Shown: positions 52,001 to 63,380 of the stretch, piece after piece
Layout: every line of letters begins with the position of its first letter
Position numbering within the stretch: the first letter of the stretch is position 1
DNA from: Cladorhizidae sp. MBARI D1340-BT2
Taxonomy: Eukaryota > Porifera > Demospongiae > Poecilosclerida > Cladorhizidae
Assembly: GCA_028752905.1 (NCBI GenBank)
Contig: JAQNBH010000008.1
Span: 4,206,025 to 4,270,024 of the forward strand
DNA: 64,000 bases
Direction: 5' to 3'
Position numbers and translations under genes: made by a program
Notes under the pieces: model-generated
What the model saw: only the letters and a program-made list of their open reading frames with translations
What the model was told of the DNA's origin: nothing
The model's database searches: none

Positions 52001-53437
52001 TGCACTGTGTGCATTATACACTACATATGGTGCCTCTCATTAGTGCCTGCACTGTGTGTATTATACACTACATATGATGCCTCTCATTAGTGCCTGCACT
52101 GTGTGCATTATACACTACATATGATGCCTCTCATTAGTGCCTGCACTGTGTGCATTATACACTACATATGATGCCTCTCATTAGTGCCTGCACTGTGTGC
52201 ATTATACACTACATATGATGCCTCTCATTAGTGACTGCACTGTGTGCATTATACACTACATATGATGCCTCTCATTAGTGGCTGCACTGTGTGCATTATA
52301 CACTACATATGATGCCTCTCATTAGTGCCTGCACTGTGTGCATTATACACTACATATGGTGCCTCTCATTAGTGCCTGCACTGTGTGTATTATACACTAC
52401 ATATGATGCCTCTCATTAGTGCCTGCACTGTGTGCATTATACACTACATATGATGCCTCTCATTAGTGCCTGCACTGTGTGTATTATACACTACATATGA
52501 TGCCTCTCATTAGTGCCTGCACTGTGTGCATTATACACTACATATGATGCCTCTCATTAGTGACTGCACTGTGTGCATTATACACTACATATGATGCCTC
52601 TCATTAGTGGCTGCACTGTGTGCATTATACACTACATATGATGCCTCTCATTAGTGCCTGCACTGTGTGCATTATACACTACATATGATGCCTCTCATTA
52701 GTGCCTGCACTGTGTGCATTATACACTACATATGATGCCTCTCATTAGTGGCTGCACTGTGTGCATTATACACTACATATGATGCCTCTCATTAGTGCCT
52801 GCACTGTGTGCATTATACACTACATATGATGCCTCTCATTAGTGGCTGCACTGTGTGCATTATACACTACATATGATGCCTCTCATTAGTGCCTGCACTG
52901 TGTGCATTATACACTACATATGATGCCTCTCATTAGTGGCTGCACTGTGTGCATTATACACTACATATGATGCCTCTCATTAGTGCCTGCACTGTGTGTA
53001 TTATACACTACATATGATGCCTCTCATTAGTGGCTGCACTGTGTGCATTATACACTACATATGATGCCTCTCATTAGTGCCTGCACTGTGTGTATTATAC
53101 ACTACATATGATGCCTCTCATTAGTGCCTGCACTGTGTGCATTATACACTACATATGATGCCTCTCATTAGTGCCTGCACTGTGTGCATTATACACTACA
53201 TATGATGCCTCTCATTAGTGCCTGCACTGTGTGTATTATACACTACATATGATGCCTCTCATTAGTGCCTGCACTGTGTGCATTATACACTACATATGAT
53301 GCCTCTCATTAGTGCCTGCACTGTGTGCATTATACACTACATATGATGCCTCTCATTAGTGCCTGCACTGTGTGCATTATACACTACATATGATGCCCCT
53401 CATTAGTGCCTGCACTGTGTGCATTATACACTACATA
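49030..53437 (+). repeat. 47-bp minisatellite, 93 copies + partial (U13)
   Basis: 4,371 bp = 93 x 47 before the partial. The usual first monomer (AAGCC mark) is missing. An AATACT-marked monomer, normally confined to the array start, reappears near 51043-51050, followed by the monomer order that follows it at the start of 39-copy arrays. The array therefore contains a second copy of its own beginning. ATATGGTGCC markers occur near 50193, 52026 and 52355. Private variants include GCCACTC near 49450 and CTGCATATG near 50939. Confidence 0.94.
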
Positions 53438-53551
53438 AATTATTTATATTAATTTAATAATTTTTATCCATTGCTACTAGTCACATAGGTAGGCTAGTTG
53501 TCCTTCAGTGTACTTCTATTCATGTCTCACCATAATATGATACTGTGAAGT

Positions 53552-53571
53552 AAAAAAAAAGGAAAAAAAAA

Positions 53572-53603
<32 letters not shown>
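53552..53603 (+). repeat. A-rich tract with G interruptions, 52 bp (U13/U14 junction)
   Basis: Nine A, GG, a long A run, one G, then A. The same layout is found at 61977-62028. Confidence 0.95.
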
Positions 53604-53604
<1 letters not shown>

Positions 53605-54528
53605 TGTGGTTTTCGTGAAGTGGGCGTTTTCGGTCCAAACCTATACGGCAATTGCCGGAATATTACTTCCTAACAATATAAATCTTCAGAAGAAGTCTCA
53701 GCACAACTTCTCTTTCCAGGTTCGCTTTCTTTGACGCCCAGACCTTACTATTGCTTCTCTCTCACAATAGCCTTATCTAGACCAAGTATATAATCAAACA
53801 GTCTTCTCTCTCTCTCTCTAGACCTCTGCCCTCCTTTTCTGTATAAGGTAAGTTGATTATAATCAACAATAACAAAATGATGTACACGACCACGTCTATC
53901 AATACATCATTACTCCTATTGTTTTCTACCAAATTATATATTACACAGAGCCAAGTCAGCTCAGTTCTGAGTCTCTCTTCAGTTCATTGAGGAGTTAGTT
54001 TGTTGAGGGGCTTTCCTTCTTTCTTCCAGCTTGTTGATTACTCCTTCTCCTCCTCTCTCGAAGTCTCTTGTTCTTTTATAGGCAGCTGGTTTATCTTGTG
54101 TTGTGCCTAGGATCATTCTCCTCAGAGACTGATCTGACCAATCAGGAGTTCCTTTTTCCAACCAATCAGGGGTCTCTGCTGTCCAAGTGGGATGATCCAT
54201 AGTTGCGGTTTTGGTTCTGAGTTGGTGGGTGTCTACTGCCACTTGTGGGTGTGTAGTGTCAACCTCCCTCTGACGGTGTTTCCCCTCTAACAGCTTCCGC
54301 TGTCAGGGCTTTCTCTGACACTACCACACTTCCCAATATAGAGAGTGCTACCACACTTCCCAATATACATAGTCATCTCTAGACACACATGTAGCACTAG
54401 ACCTAGTCATCTCTAGACTCACCAGAAGCATCATCGTTGTGGCCAAGTCCACCAGTGTGGATGTCTACACTGCTAAGCAACAGCTAGTCCACCAGTGTGG
54501 ATGTCTACACTGCTAAGCAACAGCTAGT

Positions 54529-54953
54529 CACACCAACCATGTTTAGTATCCCTCACACCAACCATGTTTAGTATCCCACACACCAACCATGTTTAGTATC
54601 CCTCACACCAACCATGTTTAGTATCCCTCACACCAACCATGTTTAGTATCCCTCACACCAACCATGTTTAGTATCCCACACACCAACCATGTTTAGTATC
54701 CCACACACCAACCATGTTTAGTATCCCACACACCAACCATGTTTAGTATCCCTCACACCAACCATGTTTAGTATCCCACACACCAACCATGTTTAGTATC
54801 CCACACACCAACCATGTTTAGTATCCCACACACCAACCATGTTTAGTATCCCTCACACCAACCATGTTTAGTATCCCACACACCAACCATGTTTAGTATC
54901 CCTCACACCAACCATGTTTAGTATCCCTCACACCAACCATGTTTAGTATCCCA
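54529..54953 (+). repeat. 25-bp minisatellite, 17 copies (U14)
   Basis: Last-base order 1 0 1 1 1 0 0 0 1 0 0 0 1 0 1 1 0, identical to U16. Confidence 0.97.
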
Positions 54954-54955
54954 CG

Positions 54956-57295
54956 CATTAGTGCCTGCACTGTGTGCATTATACACTACATATGAAGCCT
55001 CTCATTAGTGCCTGCACTGTGTGCATTATACACTACATATGAATACTCTCATTGGTGCCTGCACTGTGTGCATTATACACTACATATGATGCCCCTCATT
55101 AGTTCCTGCACTGTGTGCATTATACACTACATATGATGCCCCTCATTAGTGCCTGCACTGTGTGCATTATACACTACATATGATTCCTCTCATTAGTGCC
55201 TGCACTGTGTGCATTATACACTACATATGATGCCTCTCATTAGTGCCTGCACTGTGTGCATTATACACTACATATGATGCCTCTCATTAGTGCCTGCACT
55301 GTGTGCATTATACACTACATATGAATACTCTCATTAGTGCCTGCACTGTGTGCATTATACACTACATATGATGCCTCTCATTAGTGGCTGCACTGTGTGC
55401 ATTATACACTACATATGATGCCTCTCATTAGTGCCTGCACTGTGTGCATTATACACTACATATGATGCCTCTCATTAGTGGCTGCACTGTGTGCATTATA
55501 CACTACATATGATGCCTCTCATTAGTGCCTGCACTGTGTGTATTATACACTACATATGATGCCTCTCATTAGTGCCTGCACTGTGTGCATTATACACTAC
55601 ATATGATGCCTCTCATTAGTGCCTGCACTGTGTGCATTATACACTACATATGATGCCTCTCATTAGTGCCTGCACTGTGTGCATTATACACTACATATGA
55701 TGCCTCTCATTAGTGCCTGCACTGTGTGTATTATACACTACATATGATGCCTCTCATTAGTGCCTGCACTGTGTGCATTATACACTACATATGATGCCTC
55801 TCATTAGTGCCTGCACTGTGTGCATTATACACTACATATGATGCCTCTCATTAGTGCCTGCACTGTGTGCATTATACACTAGATATGATGCCTCTCATTA
55901 GTGCCTGCACTGTGTGCATTATACACTACATATGATGCCTCTCATTAGTGCCTGCACTGTGTGCATTATACACTACATATGATGCCTCTCATTAGTGACT
56001 GCACTGTGTGCATTATACACCACATATGATGCCTCTCATTAGTGCCTGCACTGTGTGCATTATACACTACATATGATGCCTCTCATTAGTGCCTGCACTG
56101 TGTGTATTATACACTACATATGATGCCTCTCATTAGTGCCTGCACTGTGTGCATTATACACTACATATGATGCCTCTCATTAGTGGCTGCACTGTGTGCA
56201 TTATACACTACATATGATGCCTCTCATTAGTGCCTGCACTGTGTGCATTATACACTACATATGGTGCCTCTCATTAGTGCCTGCACTGTGTGTATTATAC
56301 ACTACATATGATGCCTCTCATTAGTGCCTGCACTGTGTGCATTATACACTACATATGATGCCTCTCATTAGTGCCTGCACTGTGTGTATTATACACTACA
56401 TATGATGCCTCTCATTAGTGACTGCACTGTGTGCATTATACACTACATATGATGCCTCTCATTAGTGGCTGCACTGTGTGCATTATACACTACATATGAT
56501 GCCTCTCATTAGTGCCTGCACTGTGTGCATTATACACTACATATGATGCCTCTCATTAGTGCCTGCACTGTGTGCATTATACACTACATATGATGCCTCT
56601 CATTAGTGGCTGCACTGTGTGCATTATACACTACATATGATGCCTCTCATTAGTGCCTGCACTGTGTGCATTATACACTACATATGATGCCTCTCATTAG
56701 TGGCTGCACTGTGTGCATTATACACTACATATGATGCCTCTCATTAGTGCCTGCACTGTGTGCATTATACACTACATATGATGCCTCTCATTAGTGGCTG
56801 CACTGTGTGCATTATACACTACATATGATGCCTCTCATTAGTGCCTGCACTGTGTGTATTATACACTACATATGATGCCTCTCATTAGTGCCTGCACTGT
56901 GTGCATTATACACTACATATGATGCCTCTCATTAGTGCCTGCACTGTGTGCATTATACACTACATATGATGCCTCTCATTAGTGCCTGCACTGTGTGCAT
57001 TATACACTACATATGATGCCTCTCATTAGTGCCTGCACTGTGTGTATTATACACTACATATGATGCCTCTCATTAGTGCCTGCACTGTGTGTATTATACA
57101 CTACATATGATGCCTCTCATTAGTGCCTGCACTGTGTGCATTATACACTACATATGATGCCTCTCATTAGTGCCTGCACTGTGTGCATTATACACTACAT
57201 ATGATGCCTCTCATTAGTGCCTGCACTGTGTGCATTATACACTACATATGATGCCCCTCATTAGTGCCTGCACTGTGTGCATTATACACTACATA
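54956..57295 (+). repeat. 47-bp minisatellite, 49 copies + partial (U14)
   Basis: 2,303 bp before the partial. The start has an extra group (two CCCCT-ended monomers, then one ending GATTCCTCT at about 55183-55191) before an AATACT monomer. It has a private CACTAGATATG near 55878. Confidence 0.96.
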
Positions 57296-57409
57296 AATTA
57301 TTTATATTAATTTAATAATTTTTATCCATTGCTACTAGTCACATAGGTAGGCTAGTTGTCCTTCAGTGTACTTCTATTCATGTCTCACCATAATATGATA
57401 CTGTGAAGT

Positions 57410-57446
57410 AAAAAAAAAGGGGAAAAAAAAAAAAAGAAAAAAAAAA
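57410..57446 (+). repeat. A-rich tract with G interruptions, 37 bp (U14/U15 junction)
   Basis: Shortest tail; interrupted by GGGG and one G. Confidence 0.95.
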
Positions 57447-58371
57447 GTGTGGTTTTCGTGAAGTGGGCGTTTTCGGTCCAAACCTATACGGCAATTGCCG
57501 GAATATTACTTCCTAACAATATAAATCTTCAGAAGAAGTCTCAGCACAACTTCTCTTTCCAGGTTCGCTTTCTTTGACGCCCAGACCTTACTATTGCTTC
57601 TCTCTCACAATAGCCTTATCTAGACCAAGTATATAATCAAACAGTCTTCTCTCTCTCTCTCTAGACCTCTGCCCTCCTTTTCTGTATAAGGTAAGTTGAT
57701 TATAATCAACAATAACAAAATGATGTACACGACCACGTCTATCAATACATCATTACTCCTATTGTTTTCTACCAAATTATATATTACACAGAGCCAAGTC
57801 AGCTCAGTTCTGAGTCTCTCTTCAGTTCATTGAGGAGTTAGTTTGTTGAGGGGCTTTCCTTCTTTCTTCCAGCTTGTTGATTACTCCTTCTCCTCCTCTC
57901 TCGAAGTCTCTTGTTCTTTTATAGGCAGCTGGTTTATCTTGTGTTGTGCCTAGGATCATTCTCCTCAGAGACTGATCTGACCAATCAGGAGTTCCTTTTT
58001 CCAACCAATCAGGGGTCTCTGCTGTCCAAGTGGGATGATCCATAGTTGCGGTTTTGGTTCTGAGTTGGTGGGTGTCTACTGCCACTTGTGGGTGTGTAGT
58101 GTCAACCTCCCTCTGACGGTGTTTCCCCTCTAACAGCTTCCGCTGTCAGGGCTTTCTCTGACACTACCACACTTCCCAATATAGAGAGTGCTACCACACT
58201 TCCCAATATACATAGTCATCTCTAGACACACATGTAGCACTAGACCTAGTCATCTCTAGACTCACCAGAAGCATCATCGTTGTGGCCAAGTCCACCAGTG
58301 TGGATGTCTACACTGCTAAGCAACAGCTAGTCCACCAGTGTGGATGTCTACACTGCTAAGCAACAGCTAGT

Positions 58372-58721
58372 CACACCAACCATGTTTAGTATCCCTCACA
58401 CCAACCATGTTTAGTATCCCACACACCAACCATGTTTAGTATCCCTCACACCAACCATGTTTAGTATCCCTCACACCAACCATGTTTAGTATCCCACACA
58501 CCAACCATGTTTAGTATCCCTCACACCAACCATGTTTAGTATCCCACACACCAACCATGTTTAGTATCCCACACACCAACCATGTTTAGTATCCCACACA
58601 CCAACCATGTTTAGTATCCCTCACACCAACCATGTTTAGTATCCCTCACACCAACCATGTTTAGTATCCCACACACCAACCATGTTTAGTATCCCACATA
58701 CCAACCATGTTTAGTATCCCA
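58372..58721 (+). repeat. 25-bp minisatellite, 14 copies (U15)
   Basis: Last-base order 1 0 1 1 0 1 0 0 0 1 1 0 0 0, unlike other 14-copy arrays. One copy near 58697 has a C-to-T change (CACATACCAACC). Confidence 0.96.
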
Positions 58722-58723
58722 CG

Positions 58724-61700
58724 CATTAGTGCCTGCACTGTGTGCATTATACACTACATATGAAGCCTCTCATTAGTGCCTGCACTGTGTGCATTATACA
58801 CTACATATGAAGCCTCTCATTAGTGCCTGCACTGTGTGCATTATACACTACATATGATGCCTCTCATTAGTGCCTGCACTGTGTGCATTATACACTACAT
58901 ATGATGCCTCTCATTAGTGCCTGCACTGTGTGCATTATACACTACATATGATGCCTCTCATTAGTGCCTGCACTGTGTGTATTATACACTACATATGATG
59001 CCTCTCATTAGTGCCTGCACTGTGTGCATTATACACTACATATGATGCCTCTCATTAGTGCCTGCACTGTGTGCATTATACACTACATATGATGCCTCTC
59101 ATTAGTGGCTGCACTGTGTGCATTATACACTACATATGATGCCTCTCATTAGTGCCTGCACTGTGTGCATTATACACTACATATGATGCCTCTCATTAGT
59201 GCCTGCACTGTGTGCATTATACACTACATATGATGCCTCTCATTAGTGCCTGCACTGTGTGCATTATACACTACATATGATGCCCCTCATTAGTGCCTGC
59301 ACTGTGTGCATTATACACTACATATGATGCCTCTCATTAGTGCCTGCACTGTGTGTATTATACACTACATATGATGCCTCTCATTAGTGCCTGCACTGTG
59401 TGTATTATACACTACATATGATGCCTCTCATTAGTGGCTGCACTGTGTGCATTATACACTATATATGATGTCTCTCATTAGTGGCTGCACTGTGTGCATT
59501 ATACACTACATATGATGCCTCTCATTAGTGCCTGCACTGTATGCATTATACACTACATATGACACCTCTCATTAGTGCCTGCACTGGTTGCATTATACAC
59601 TTCATATGATGCCTCTAATTAGTGGCTGCACTGTGTGCATTATACACTACATATGATGCCTCTCATTAGTGCCTGCACTGTATGCATTATACACTACATA
59701 TGACACCTCTCATTAGTGCCTGCACTGGTTGCATTATACACTTCATATGATGCCTCTCATTAGTGGCTGCACTGTGTGCATTATACACTACATATGATGC
59801 CCCTCATTAGTGCCTGCACTGTGTGCATTATACACTACATATGGTGCCTCTCATTAGTGCCTGCTCTGTGTGCATTATACACTACATATGATGCCTCTCA
59901 TTAGTGCCTGCACTGTGTGCATTATACACTACATATGATGCCTCTCATTAGTGCCTGCACTGTGTGCATTATACACTACATATGATGTCTCTCATTAGTG
60001 CCTGCACTGTATGCATTATACACTACATATGACACCTCTCATTAGTGCCTGCACTGGTTGCATTAAACACTTCATATGATGCCTCTCATTAGTGCCTGCA
60101 CTGTGTGCATTATACACTACATATGATGCCTCTCATTAGTGGCTGCACTGTGTGCATTATACACTACATATGATGCCTCTCATTAGTGCCTGCACTGTGT
60201 GCATTATACACTACATATGATGCCTCTCATTAGTGCCTGCACTGTGTGCATTATACACTACATATGATGCCTCTCATTAGTGCCTGCACTGTGTGCATTA
60301 TACACTACATATGATGCCTCTCATTAGTGCCTGCACTGTGTGCATTATACACTACATATGATACCTCTCATTAGTGCCTGCACTGTGTGCATTATACACT
60401 ACATATGATGCCTCTCATTAGTGCCTGCACTGTGTGCATTATACACTACATATGATGCCTCTCATTAGTGCCTGCACTGTGTGTATTATACACTACATAT
60501 GATGCCTCTCATTAGTGCCTGCACTGTGTGCATTATAGACTACATATGATTCCTCTCATTAGTGCCTGCACTGTCTTCATTATACACTACATATGATGCC
60601 TCTCATTAGTGCCTGCACTGTGTGCATTATACACTACATATGATGCCTCTCATTAGTGCCTGCACTGTGTGCATTATACACTACATATGATGCCTCTCAT
60701 TAGTGCCTGCACTGTGTGCATTGTACACTACATATGATGCCTCTCATTAGTGGCTGCACTTTGTGTATTATACACTACATATGATGCCTCTCATTAGTGC
60801 CTGCACAGGTTGCATTATACACTTCATATGATACCTCTCATAAGTTCCTGCACTGTGTGCATTATACACTACATATGATGCCTCTCATTAGTGGCTGCAC
60901 TGTGTGCATTATACACTACATATGATGCCTCTCATTAGTGCCTGCACTGTGTGCATTATACACTACATATGAAGCCTCTCATTAGTGGCTGCACTGTGTA
61001 CATTATACACTACAAATGATGCCTCTCATTAGTGACTGCACTGTGTGCATTATACACTACATATGATGCCTCTCATTAGTGCCTGCACTGTGTGCATTAT
61101 ACACTACATATGATGCCTCTCATTAGTGGCTGCACTGTGTGCATTATACACTACATATGATGCCTCTCATTAGTGCCTGCACTGTGTGCATTATACAATA
61201 CATATGATGCCTCTCATTAGTACCTGCACTGTGTGCATTATACACTACATATGACACCACTCATTTGTGACTGCACTGTGTGCATTATACACTACATATG
61301 TTGCCTCTCATTAGTGCCTGCACTGTGTGTATTATACACTACATATGATGCCTCTCATTAGTGGCTGCACTGTGTGCATTATACACTACATATGATGCCT
61401 CTCATTAGTGCCTGCACTGTGTGTATTATACACTACATATGATGCCTCTCATTAGTGGCTGCACTGTGTGCATTATACACTACATATGATGCCTCTCATT
61501 AGTGCCTGCACTGTGTGTATTATACACTACATATGATGCCTCTCATTAGTGCCTGCACTGTGTGCATTATACACTACATATGATGCCTCTCATTAGTGCC
61601 TGCACTGTGTGCATTATACACTACATATGATGCCTCTCATTAGTGCCTGCACTGTGTGTATTATACACTACATATGATGCCTCTCATTAGTGCCTGCACT

Positions 61701-61862
61701 GTGTGCATTATACACTACATATGATGCCTCTCATTAGTGCCTGCACTGTGTGCATTATACACTACATATGATGCCTCTCATTAGTGCCTGCACTGTGTGC
61801 ATTATACACTACATATGATGCCCCTCATTAGTGCCTGCACTGTGTGCATTATACACTACATA
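58724..61862 (+). repeat. 47-bp minisatellite, 66 copies + partial, diverged (U15)
   Basis: 3,102 bp = 66 x 47 before the partial, still without net indels. Between about 59460 and 61310 many monomers carry substitutions absent elsewhere: GTATGCATT, GACACCTCT, CTGGTTGCATT, CACTTCATATG, TCATTTGTGAC. A pair of variant monomers (GACACC then GGTTGC) recurs at about 59561/59586 and 59702/59727, three monomers (141 bp) apart, and again near 60031/60056. Confidence 0.95.
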
Positions 61863-61976
61863 AATTATTTATATTAATTTAATAATTTTTATCCATTGCT
61901 ACTAGTCACATAGGTAGGCTAGTTGTCCTTCAGTGTACTTCTATTCATGTCTCACCATAATATGATACTGTGAAGT

Positions 61977-61996
61977 AAAAAAAAAGGAAAAAAAAA

Positions 61997-62028
<32 letters not shown>
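61977..62028 (+). repeat. A-rich tract with G interruptions, 52 bp (U15/U16 junction)
   Basis: Same length and same GG and G interruptions as 53552-53603, linking the U15/U16 and U13/U14 junctions by descent. Confidence 0.95.
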
Positions 62029-62029
<1 letters not shown>

Positions 62030-62953
62030 TGTGGTTTTCGTGAAGTGGGCGTTTTCGGTCCAAACCTATACGGCAATTGCCGGAATATTACTTCCTAACA
62101 ATATAAATCTTCAGAAGAAGTCTCAGCACAACTTCTCTTTCCAGGTTCGCTTTCTTTGACGCCCAGACCTTACTATTGCTTCTCTCTCACAATAGCCTTA
62201 TCTAGACCAAGTATATAATCAAACAGTCTTCTCTCTCTCTCTCTAGACCTCTGCCCTCCTTTTCTGTATAAGGTAAGTTGATTATAATCAACAATAACAA
62301 AATGATGTACACGACCACGTCTATCAATACATCATTACTCCTATTGTTTTCTACCAAATTATATATTACACAGAGCCAAGTCAGCTCAGTTCTGAGTCTC
62401 TCTTCAGTTCATTGAGGAGTTAGTTTGTTGAGGGGCTTTCCTTCTTTCTTCCAGCTTGTTGATTACTCCTTCTCCTCCTCTCTCGAAGTCTCTTGTTCTT
62501 TTATAGGCAGCTGGTTTATCTTGTGTTGTGCCTAGGATCATTCTCCTCAGAGACTGATCTGACCAATCAGGAGTTCCTTTTTCCAACCAATCAGGGGTCT
62601 CTGCTGTCCAAGTGGGATGATCCATAGTTGCGGTTTTGGTTCTGAGTTGGTGGGTGTCTACTGCCACTTGTGGGTGTGTAGTGTCAACCTCCCTCTGACG
62701 GTGTTTCCCCTCTAACAGCTTCCGCTGTCAGGGCTTTCTCTGACACTACCACACTTCCCAATATAGAGAGTGCTACCACACTTCCCAATATACATAGTCA
62801 TCTCTAGACACACATGTAGCACTAGACCTAGTCATCTCTAGACTCACCAGAAGCATCATCGTTGTGGCCAAGTCCACCAGTGTGGATGTCTACACTGCTA
62901 AGCAACAGCTAGTCCACCAGTGTGGATGTCTACACTGCTAAGCAACAGCTAGT

Positions 62954-63378
62954 CACACCAACCATGTTTAGTATCCCTCACACCAACCATGTTTAGTATC
63001 CCACACACCAACCATGTTTAGTATCCCTCACACCAACCATGTTTAGTATCCCTCACACCAACCATGTTTAGTATCCCTCACACCAACCATGTTTAGTATC
63101 CCACACACCAACCATGTTTAGTATCCCACACACCAACCATGTTTAGTATCCCACACACCAACCATGTTTAGTATCCCTCACACCAACCATGTTTAGTATC
63201 CCACACACCAACCATGTTTAGTATCCCACACACCAACCATGTTTAGTATCCCACACACCAACCATGTTTAGTATCCCTCACACCAACCATGTTTAGTATC
63301 CCACACACCAACCATGTTTAGTATCCCTCACACCAACCATGTTTAGTATCCCTCACACCAACCATGTTTAGTATCCCA
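62954..63378 (+). repeat. 25-bp minisatellite, 17 copies (U16)
   Basis: Identical copy number and last-base order to U14. Confidence 0.97.
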
Positions 63379-63380
63379 CG

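Larger units (their letters stand above)
47703..53603 (+). repeat. Macrosatellite unit U13 (5,901 bp, longest unit)
   Basis: Core 47703-48627, tail 53438-53551. It carries 93 full 47-mers, the largest array in the window, and the only amino-acid-changing difference seen in the ORF copies. Confidence 0.98.
53604..57446 (+). repeat. Macrosatellite unit U14 (3,843 bp)
   Basis: Core 53604-54528, ORF copy 53979-54200 (minus), tail 57296-57409. Type 17/49; its beginning matches U16. Confidence 0.98.
57447..62028 (+). repeat. Macrosatellite unit U15 (4,582 bp, most diverged array)
   Basis: Core 57447-58371, ORF copy 57822-58043 (minus), tail 61863-61976. The core has the same length as elsewhere, but the 47-mer array is the most heterogeneous in the window. 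Confidence 0.98.
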
